This document shows, piece after piece, positions 1 through 6,334 of a DNA stretch of 7,688 nt. Numbering within the stretch: the stretch's first letter is position 1; each line of letters starts with the position of its first letter. The notes below the pieces were generated by a model. It saw only the letters and a program-made list of their open reading frames with translations, was not told the origin of the DNA and searched no databases. Source of the DNA: Bacteroidales bacterium. Lineage in GTDB: Bacteria; Bacteroidota; Bacteroidia; Bacteroidales; Muribaculaceae. The position numbers and the translations under genes are program-made. The stretch is taken from positions 1 through 7,688 of the forward strand of contig JAHZGZ010000098.1 of assembly GCA_019420545.1 (NCBI GenBank). Reading direction: 5' to 3'.

Positions 1-1567
1 GTTCGCCTATATAATCGAGGAACTGCTCCACGAGTCGCCGTCCGACGACGACAAGCAGGCCTATTTCAACCGCATTATCGAAACGATGATCTCCACCGGA
101 CAGGCCGATGCTTTTATCGTCGCCATGTGCAACACCATACAGCGGCTGAGCATAGACCAGCTCCACATTCTCGGCGATGTATTCGACCGCGGGCCGGGAG
201 CACATATAATCATGGATATACTCTGTGACTACGGACGCTTCGACATGCAATGGGGCAACCACGACGCCTTGTGGATGGGTGCGGCAGCCGGCAACGACGC
301 CTGCATCGCCAATGTGCTGCGCCTGTCGCTGCGCTACGGCAACATGGCCACTCTTGAGGACGGCTACGGAATAAACCTCGTCCCGCTCGCCACATTTGCC
401 ATGGAGACCTATGCCGACGATCCATGTGAGAACTTCAAGCCGCATCTCAACAACGACGACATACTGTTTGACGACAAGACACGCCGCCTGCTGGCCCAGA
501 TGCACAAGGCGATCGCCATAATCCAGTTCAAACTCGAAGGTCAGCTTGCCGACAAGCGCCCCGAGTGGAAGATGCAGGAGCGCAAACTGCTCGACAAAAT
601 CGATACTTCTCGTGGCATACTTACACACAACGGTAAAGAATATACGCTGAAAGACAGCAATTTCCCGACCGTCGATCCGTCTGATCCCTATAAGCTGACC
701 CGCGAGGAAGAGGAACTCGTGCATAAGCTCCACCACTCGTTCATGGTCAGCGAGCGTCTAAAAAAGCATATTCAGTGCATTCTGCTCCACGGATGCATGT
801 ACACGATATGTAATTCAAATCTCCTGTTTCATGCCTCGATGCCGCTCAATTCCGACGGCACACTTAAAGAGGTAGAGCTGGATGGCACCCGCTACACAGG
901 TCGCGAGCTCTTCAACCGCATAGGCATGACCATGCGCGCGGCATTCAACGCCGACACTGATCCCGACGAGAAAGACTTTGCAATCGACTACTACTGGTAT
1001 CTGTGGTGCGGCCCCGATTCACCGCTTTTCGACAAGTCAAAGATGGCCACGTTCGAGCGGTATTTTCTTAGCGATCCTGAGATGCATCGCGAGGAGAAAG
1101 GCAGTTACTACGAACTGCGCAACCATGAGGAAGTGTGCGACATGATACTCGACGCTTTCGGCGTGGAGGGCGAACACCGCCACATCATCAACGGACATGT
1201 GCCGGTACGCATAAGCAAAGGCGAGACGCCGATACGCGCCAACGGAAAACTCATGGTGATCGACGGCGGATTTGCCAAAGCATACCACGACACTACAGGT
1301 ATTGCCGGATATACACTGGTATACCATAGCCGCGGATTCCAGCTTGTGCAGCACGAACCGTTCTCTTCCACCGAAGAGGCAATCCGTAACGGTACCGACA
1401 TCGTAAGCACCACTCAGATAGTGGAGCTGACCAACCATCGCATGCGTGTGCGCGACACCGACAAAGGCCGCGAGCTATCGGCGCAGATCAACGAACTCAT
1501 GGAGCTGCTTTACGCATACCGCACAGGCATACTCAAGGAACGCACCACAGGCAAGCTCACATCCTGA
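1..1567 (+). CDS. fbp: Class III fructose-1,6-bisphosphatase, 5'-truncated by window edge
   Basis: Hydrolyses fructose-1,6-bisphosphate to fructose-6-phosphate and phosphate, the committed step of gluconeogenesis, in the cytoplasm. The frame is open from nt 2 with no stop, so the gene starts before the window; the ATG at nt 86 is internal, because the residues before it (FAYIIEELLHESPSDDDKQA...) read as ordinary protein. About 521 residues are visible; the family is usually around 640-670, so roughly 120-150 N-terminal residues are missing, including the first metal-binding motif (D-x-H). Calcineurin-like metallophosphatase motifs are seen: GDVFDRGP at nt 173-196 and GNHD at nt 254-265. A late NGH motif (nt 1190-1198) is followed by VIDGGFAKAYHDTTGIAGYTL, a hallmark of class III enzymes. 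The long insert between the phosphatase motifs is also typical of this class. The frame is intact to the TGA at 1565-1567. It converges on the PUL and is functionally unrelated to it. Confidence 0.95.
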   Translation, partial: FAYIIEELLHESPSDDDKQAYFNRIIETMISTGQADAFIVAMCNTIQRLSIDQLHILGDVFDRGPGAHIIMDILCDYGRFDMQWGNHDALWMGAAAGNDACIANVLRLSLRYGNMATLEDGYGINLVPLATFAMETYADDPCENFKPHLNNDDILFDDKTRRLLAQMHKAIAIIQFKLEGQLADKRPEWKMQERKLLDKIDTSRGILTHNGKEYTLKDSNFPTVDPSDPYKLTREEEELVHKLHHSFMVSERLKKHIQCILLHGCMYTICNSNLLFHASMPLNSDGTLKEVELDGTRYTGRELFNRIGMTMRAAFNADTDPDEKDFAIDYYWYLWCGPDSPLFDKSKMATFERYFLSDPEMHREEKGSYYELRNHEEVCDMILDAFGVEGEHRHIINGHVPVRISKGETPIRANGKLMVIDGGFAKAYHDTTGIAGYTLVYHSRGFQLVQHEPFSSTEEAIRNGTDIVSTTQIVELTNHRMRVRDTDKGRELSAQINELMELLYAYRTGILKERTTGKLTS

Positions 1568-1598
1568 TCAAAAAAAACGAACGAACATCTTACAATAC

Positions 1599-1626
1599 AA
1601 GAGGCCATCCTTGCGGATGGCCTCTT
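1599..1626. terminator. Stem-loop between convergent genes, likely bidirectional terminator
   Basis: A perfect 12-bp inverted repeat (1599-1610 pairing with 1615-1626, core GAGGCCATCC / GGATGGCCTC) encloses a 4-nt loop, TTGC. It lies 32 nt after the fbp stop and 38 nt after the lyase stop (reading the - strand), so it is placed to end both transcripts. The T-rich tails are imperfect: TTCTGT on the + strand and TTGTATTGTA on the - strand. Intrinsic termination is therefore inferred from position and stem strength; it could instead be a 3'-end stabiliser. Confidence 0.8.
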
Positions 1627-1663
1627 CTGTAATGGATAGTGGATTATATACCTGTGGTGTAAA

Positions 1664-3058
1664 TTATTCGCCGGAAGGACGGTAATACATGAGAGTGGAG
1701 AATCCCAATTGGTCGAAACCGCCGGAATTGCCGCCGTAGTGGCCGCCGCCACCGTCAGGACGATACTGAGCCGCCCATTCCGACACATATTTTCCTTTAA
1801 TGCCGTGGGAAGCACAATATCCAGCCCATAGATCCCATCCCGGACGCTCTTCTCCTCGTCCGTCCGCAGATATCTTCGTCATGGATAAACCGCAATATGC
1901 ATACGCCGTAAACGGCATAGTACTTTCCGAATATACATACTTGTCATCCGACATATTTTTCAGCCCTTTGAAATCAGGCTTTACGAGATTATATTTGGCC
2001 ACATATTCGGCAAACGATACGGCAAGACCATCATGAAATGCAAAAAGATCCTCACCGATCGAGTTAGCCATCTGACAGAAATATCCGAGCATTATAGCAC
2101 ACAAAGTATTGTGTCCCTGATCGCGGCCCGATTCATTGCCCTGCGCAAGAATTTCACCGGACCCCGAAGGATCCTCGAAAGTATCCACAACGCCGAGATT
2201 CAATATGCCGCCGGGGCCTTTACCCTGTTTGAAATAGAGTATCGCCTCGTTTACCATGTCATTGTTGTCGGCAAGTATACCGATAGAAAGCATGGCGGTC
2301 ATACTGGCGAGATCCCAGTTCATCCACCAATGCTTGGCCTGGTTGTTTGTCTCGATAAATTTATGACAGAAAGGATAGAAATATGTTGTCAGCCAGTCTA
2401 CAACCTTGCGAAAATCAGCCGACGAACCATAGCCGTTGTAGTCACGCACAAGCTCGGCGGCACAGGCGATCTGGTGTATCTGGAACATAATGAGATACTC
2501 GTTGGAGTCAATCACGTCGTCCTTCCATTTCTTGCGACCAAGCAGAAGCCCCTGGTTGACCGATGCCCAGGCATTGATGATCTTAACGGCAGTAGCGGCT
2601 GCCTCGGTGTTACCCTCAAGTTGCCATTTCAGTCCAAGCTGATATGCGGCATGAGCATCGCGGAAGAAGTAGGTATAGTTATTCTGTATACCATCGTAAT
2701 ACTCGTCCTCAAGACCTGCATCAACCCAGCGACCGCCACCGGCTGCCCAGTTTGTGGCGTTGAGACGTGCAAGATATTTCACCGGCGTAGGCTGATAGGA
2801 TGTATTGCAGTAGCCCGATGTGCCAAGCTTGGCATAAGCCTCTGCCCATGGATTTTGGCCGAGATGTGCCTTGACATATTCTATATCGCTGCGTGTATGC
2901 AGTATGCATGGGTGGTTGAACGTGTAAACCTTAGGTTCGAAAGTCTCGTGGAGAGGTGCCCAAGAATCGATATCCGATATGCCGTCCTCGATTTCGGAAC
3001 AGCTAGGTAATACCGTAATGGCAAGGGCAGCCATCAATGTTATATATGCAGTCTTCAT
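1664..3058 (-). CDS. Lipoprotein polysaccharide lyase, alginate-lyase superfamily (PL38/PL5-like)
   Basis: Predicted to cleave a uronic-acid-containing polysaccharide by beta-elimination at the cell surface. The 464-residue protein starts with a lipoprotein signal peptide (hydrophobic 4-18, LPSC with Cys20) followed by acidic SEIED, which resembles the Bacteroidetes surface-export signal. The rest (about 45-464) reads as an alpha/alpha-barrel of the alginate-lyase superfamily (Pfam Alginate_lyase): the helical stretch RDAHAAYQLGLKWQLEGN at 133-150 ending in INAWA (161-165), NNQAKHWWMNWDLASM at 238-253, ESGRDQGHNTL at 309-319 with conserved Arg/Asp/Gln/His, and a C-terminal YGGNSGGFDQLGFSTLMYY (441-459). 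Likely catalytic residues lie among His243, Asn247, Arg311, His316 and nearby tyrosines, but I cannot assign them by position. A glycine-rich loop GGGGHYGGNSGG covers 436-447. The start at 3058 is chosen for the signal peptide and an A-rich leader (CTGAAAA before ATG). It is the last gene of the PUL, 57 nt after the Ig-repeat protein. Alginate or glucuronan are the leading substrate guesses; other uronans or glycosaminoglycans are possible. Confidence 0.82.
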   Translation of the reverse strand: MKTAYITLMAALAITVLPSCSEIEDGISDIDSWAPLHETFEPKVYTFNHPCILHTRSDIEYVKAHLGQNPWAEAYAKLGTSGYCNTSYQPTPVKYLARLNATNWAAGGGRWVDAGLEDEYYDGIQNNYTYFFRDAHAAYQLGLKWQLEGNTEAAATAVKIINAWASVNQGLLLGRKKWKDDVIDSNEYLIMFQIHQIACAAELVRDYNGYGSSADFRKVVDWLTTYFYPFCHKFIETNNQAKHWWMNWDLASMTAMLSIGILADNNDMVNEAILYFKQGKGPGGILNLGVVDTFEDPSGSGEILAQGNESGRDQGHNTLCAIMLGYFCQMANSIGEDLFAFHDGLAVSFAEYVAKYNLVKPDFKGLKNMSDDKYVYSESTMPFTAYAYCGLSMTKISADGRGEERPGWDLWAGYCASHGIKGKYVSEWAAQYRPDGGGGHYGGNSGGFDQLGFSTLMYYRPSGE

Positions 3059-3115
3059 TTTTCAGTTGTTATAAATGAACCGGAGCGCTCCAGAGGCGTC
3101 CTTTCCATTGTTTTG
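3059..3115 (-). other. 57-nt intercistronic spacer with 10-bp palindrome
   Basis: This spacer separates the Ig-repeat lipoprotein stop from the lyase start and is almost three times as long as the other two spacers in the operon. It holds the perfect palindrome GGAGCGCTCC at 3082-3091. As RNA this could fold only a short hairpin (about 3-5 bp including flanking CT/GG, with a GCGC loop) and no T-run follows, so it is not a convincing terminator. The 20 nt before the lyase ATG are A/T-rich, as usual for Bacteroidetes translation starts. I see no match to the Bacteroides promoter pattern (TTTG ... TAnnTTTG) in it. Confidence 0.4.
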
Positions 3116-4567
3116 TTAATTTCTTGGATTATCAATCACGTCCTTAGCGGCAAATACCTTGGCGGCATCTTCACTTTCAAAAGTACGTATCCAATATATA
3201 TCGTACCATGGAGCATTTCTGTCAACCTTGTCGTTGGGAATGTCAGCAACCTTGAACTGGAATATCCTGAACGGAATAAGATCATAACCCTTTCCATCAA
3301 GTTTGCTACCCACATTGAATAACATCAGACGAGTGCCATCATCAAGCTCTATACCCTGCTTGGGATTGATCTCGCCCGGCTTGTCAAATCCACTAAGCGT
3401 AGCGAGATCGCTCTTGAAGTTTCCGCCGGGATACATCGTACAACGTATGGCTAGTACCGGATATTTAACAAGTCCCAGATATACGGGATTCTTTTCAGAG
3501 CAGCCAATCTTGATGTCACGACGCCATTTTCCGGTACCGGGATCAGGGAAATGAACACGCCAGAACTTTTCAAGACGTTCGTCGGAAGCTTTTGTATCTG
3601 CCGGGCTCCATTTCCAGTTATCGCGGAGAGACTCGCCCCAGCGGTTCTGCGCATCCCAGATCCAGAGTCCTGGATCCACTGTTACCGAGGTCTGCACCTC
3701 TTCGCCGGTAGCGATGCATTTGGCTATGACAGTCGTAGTGCCAAATCCTGTAGGAGTCACCTCGCCTCTGTTTACGGTAACAATGCTCTCGTCGAGCGAT
3801 GTCCATTCAACCGAACCAAGAGTTCCATTGGCAGGTGTGTATGTGACATTCAGAGCTACAGAACCGCGCGAAATACAAATCGGAGAGGCAAGTTGCTCTA
3901 TTTTTACTTTAGTTACGGCGATATATGGTTTGACAGTTAAGCTAAAGGCACCTTCCACGCCTGAGTGGTCATGAGCCTTTGCAGTTATAGTCACATTACC
4001 TTCGCCTACACAGTTCACCAGGCCGTCGGCATCAACCGTAGCGATGTGCTCGTTATCGGAATGCCATGTCAAACGGGAGTATGTATGATTCTCAGGGAGT
4101 ATAGTGGCCTTGAGTTGAATCTTGTCGGTAACATATATCACCCCGTCCTCACCGGAAGGAGTGGTGTTCTCGATGGTGATCGATGTGGCCTTAATAACCT
4201 CCGGAATCACGTTTACCACTACTGAAGCCTCTGCCCCGAAACCAATAGGTGGTGTGGCACGGACTATACACTCGCCTAATGAGCGAGCATGTATGGTTCC
4301 ATCCTGATCGACCGAGGCGACGCTCTCGTCGGATGTAGTAAATACTATCGTAAGATCGTCGGATGAAGCCGGACCTACATGATACACGAGAGTTGAATCC
4401 ATGCCTACGGCAAGAGGAAGCGTAGGAGTAACGTCGAATGTGATTTCACCAATCGGACGCGCTTCAGTAAAATCGGTAGTGTAGATCTTGTCCTCGCTGC
4501 ATCCAGCCGACACCAAACCTATTGCCGAAGCTACAATTATGGATAATAAATATTTTGACGATTTCAT
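3116..4567 (-). CDS. Surface lipoprotein with three Ig-like (Big_2-type) repeats; candidate glycan-binding protein (SGBP)
   Basis: Probable surface glycan-binding protein, judged by position directly after susD and by architecture. The 483-residue product has a lipoprotein signal peptide (hydrophobic 6-20, VSAGC with Cys23) followed by acidic SEDK, as in exported surface lipoproteins. Three bacterial Ig-like repeats follow at about 40-120, 127-213 and 217-298. Each carries the Big_2-type signature S-x-(D/N)-E-x-(I/V)-x-(S/T)-V-(D/N) near its middle (TSDESVASVD at 78-87, HSDNEHIATVD at 169-179, SLDESIVTVN at 257-266) and a G-x-(C/V/T)-x-(I/V) strand after it. Residues 300-476 form a separate C-terminal domain rich in Trp/Tyr (LWIWDAQNRWGESLRDNWKW at 301-320, WYDIYWIRTF at 454-463); from memory it resembles DUF4979-type modules of Bacteroidetes PUL proteins, unverified. 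No catalytic motif was recognised. The start at 4567 is preferred over the in-frame ATG at 4606, which would overlap susD and put 13 polar residues before the signal peptide. It lies 20 nt after susD. Confidence 0.8.
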   Translation of the reverse strand: MKSSKYLLSIIVASAIGLVSAGCSEDKIYTTDFTEARPIGEITFDVTPTLPLAVGMDSTLVYHVGPASSDDLTIVFTTSDESVASVDQDGTIHARSLGECIVRATPPIGFGAEASVVVNVIPEVIKATSITIENTTPSGEDGVIYVTDKIQLKATILPENHTYSRLTWHSDNEHIATVDADGLVNCVGEGNVTITAKAHDHSGVEGAFSLTVKPYIAVTKVKIEQLASPICISRGSVALNVTYTPANGTLGSVEWTSLDESIVTVNRGEVTPTGFGTTTVIAKCIATGEEVQTSVTVDPGLWIWDAQNRWGESLRDNWKWSPADTKASDERLEKFWRVHFPDPGTGKWRRDIKIGCSEKNPVYLGLVKYPVLAIRCTMYPGGNFKSDLATLSGFDKPGEINPKQGIELDDGTRLMLFNVGSKLDGKGYDLIPFRIFQFKVADIPNDKVDRNAPWYDIYWIRTFESEDAAKVFAAKDVIDNPRN

Positions 4568-4587
4568 TATATACACATTGTTAAGGA

Positions 4588-6315
4588 TTAATTGGCGGCA
4601 GGCCATCCGGGATTTTGCTTAAGATTCTTATTGAGCTGCTGTTGATCGACAGGGAGTGGATACAGGTAATGCTTCTGCTCCCATACGCGCCCGCTTTCAT
4701 ATACCAGACGGCCCTCGCTGTCGGTAGGAAGACCGGGATCGCTCCATTTGGTTTTCCACTCGCCGATCCAGCGTATTCCGGCAAAATCCATCGGCATTTC
4801 GATTTCAGCCGTTTTCCAGCGCTTGAGGTCATCTATGCGAAAGCCCTCCTGAAAAAGTTCGACTGTACGTTCGCGACGTATTTCTTCGCGCATATCAAGA
4901 CCCTTAGATGACACAAACGAGTTGGAGAGCTTTGGCATCGACTTGTTGACACGGCAGCGGGTAAGATTAAGCGAGATATTGAGATCATCATCGCTGATGC
5001 GACCGTCACGCTCATACACTGCCTCAGCATAGTTTAGAAGCACCTCGGCATAGCGTATGATAGGATAGTCATACGACTCCTTGCCATTATCACACACATG
5101 CTCAGTCGACCACTTCTGCGGGAAATAACCGATACCGAATGAAGGTATTACATTGCGCTTCTTGGTCTCGGCACCTGCAATGTCAGCGTCATCACCGGTC
5201 CAGTTGACACGTCCCCCGGCACGTCCCCAGAATGTATCGCCGGGACGGCAAAGGGTGTAGCGCATGCGATTGTCGCGGTTTTTCCATTCGCTCTTGATCT
5301 CATTGTAACCCATGAACCGGTCGCTCTTGTCAATAGGCAGACCGTCGGAACACAAGTACATGTCAGGGAGCTTGTGGGACACATACTGAGCATTGAGCAA
5401 TACTTCGTGGGAAACATTTTTGCCAATAGTTCTGAGTACTGGATCGTAGCATGTCTTCCAGATATACTCCTTGTTATCGGCTTTAGTAAGATTGGCAGGA
5501 TTGGATTTTACTCCGGTCTCAAGAATAAACATGTATTTCTGGGCCGAGTCGCCGAGTATTGCCGGAGCAAAAAGTTCAAACTTCTTAGAGTCCATGACCC
5601 TCTTGGAGGCTTCTGCTGCAATGTCGAAGAGATCACGGGCTCGTTCGTCGGCATTTACATGCCATTTTTGCCAACTCCCCTCGTAAAGGGCGACACGACT
5701 GATGAGAGCGTCGGCAGCTTCATTTCCCACACGACCGTCGGCGACTTCGGTTGTTGATTTAAGTAACTTACGCGCATTGTCGAGATCAGATAAAATAAAG
5801 TCGGTAATCTCTGTACGGCTGTTGCGCTTAGCAAAAAGGAGAGGATCAGAGGTGTCGAGAGTATGATCAACAAGAATTACACCTCCGAATTTCTGAAGCA
5901 GCTGGAAATATGTCCACCCACGGAAGAAATATGCCTCACCAACCGACTGGCGGATATCGTCAGGCTGCGGATATCCGGCGGCATTCTCTAACAGGAGGCA
6001 GCAACGGCGGATATGCGCATACGAATTATCATACTCGTCATCAGTGTTAGGAACAGAATTCGTACCGTTGGAATAAACGTTTTTGTGTCCATAATCCGCG
6101 ACAAGGTCGGAACGCTTGTCACAGTGTATGTATGCCTCGTAAATCATGTCGAAATTCGGCGTCCAGCCATAGAACTGGTTGGCGAACTGCTCGAAATCGC
6201 CGGGCTTATCCCACATATTTTCATCGGCAAGCTGTGCCTTGGGTTCAAGCTCCATACATGCAGTGGCTGCGAATGCTATGGCTGCCGCCGAAAGATATTT
6301 CATGATTGATTTCAT
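4588..6315 (-). CDS. susD: SusD/RagB-family surface nutrient-binding lipoprotein
   Basis: Outer-membrane lipoprotein that forms the lid of the SusC transporter and binds the glycan or its oligosaccharides. The product is 575 residues, a normal size for the family. The signal peptide MKSIMKYLSAAAIAFAATAC places the lipid on Cys20. SusD hallmarks are present in order: the helical TPR-like segment EAYFFRGWTYFQLLQKFGG (127-145), YPIIRYAEVLLNYAEA (417-432), REEIRRERTVELFQEGFR (476-493) followed by DDLKRW, and a C-terminal YLYPLPVDQQQLNKN (550-564) with QNPGW (567-571). The start at 6315 is chosen because it gives the signal peptide and falls just after the susC stop; the open frame runs back to an ATG at 6471, but that extension overlaps susC and is polar. 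An ATG at 6303 (residue 5) would also leave a usable signal peptide. The gene lies 19 nt after susC, consistent with co-transcription. The family call is secure, the ligand unknown; the symbol is generic. Confidence 0.95.
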   Translation of the reverse strand: MKSIMKYLSAAAIAFAATACMELEPKAQLADENMWDKPGDFEQFANQFYGWTPNFDMIYEAYIHCDKRSDLVADYGHKNVYSNGTNSVPNTDDEYDNSYAHIRRCCLLLENAAGYPQPDDIRQSVGEAYFFRGWTYFQLLQKFGGVILVDHTLDTSDPLLFAKRNSRTEITDFILSDLDNARKLLKSTTEVADGRVGNEAADALISRVALYEGSWQKWHVNADERARDLFDIAAEASKRVMDSKKFELFAPAILGDSAQKYMFILETGVKSNPANLTKADNKEYIWKTCYDPVLRTIGKNVSHEVLLNAQYVSHKLPDMYLCSDGLPIDKSDRFMGYNEIKSEWKNRDNRMRYTLCRPGDTFWGRAGGRVNWTGDDADIAGAETKKRNVIPSFGIGYFPQKWSTEHVCDNGKESYDYPIIRYAEVLLNYAEAVYERDGRISDDDLNISLNLTRCRVNKSMPKLSNSFVSSKGLDMREEIRRERTVELFQEGFRIDDLKRWKTAEIEMPMDFAGIRWIGEWKTKWSDPGLPTDSEGRLVYESGRVWEQKHYLYPLPVDQQQLNKNLKQNPGWPAAN

Positions 6316-6334
6316 TGTAGTAAAGCAATTGAGG

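Noticed and set aside
86..88. ATG at 86 as the fbp start
   Set aside because: The frame is open to the window edge and the upstream residues read as ordinary protein; starting here would drop about a quarter of the family's length and its first metal-binding motif.
1037..1438. 133-codon open frame on the - strand within fbp
   Set aside because: Antisense shadow of the fbp coding frame; no recognisable protein features.
2033..3010. 325-codon open frame on the + strand opposite the lyase gene
   Set aside because: It lies entirely antisense to a well-supported lyase, its translation (Cys/Val/Ile-rich, no signal peptide or recognisable domain) looks like a reverse-frame shadow, and it has no own promoter or leader. 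Low stop density follows from the codon use of the real gene.
3178..3185. Match to the Bacteroides -7 promoter element (TACTTTTG on the - strand) upstream of the lyase
   Set aside because: It lies inside the coding end of the Ig-repeat gene and has no TTTG -33 element at the right distance; a single short match is expected by chance.
4568..4606. 13-residue N-terminal extension of the Ig-repeat lipoprotein
   Set aside because: It would overlap the susD 3' end and precede the signal peptide with polar residues; the ATG at 4567 gives a clean lipoprotein signal.
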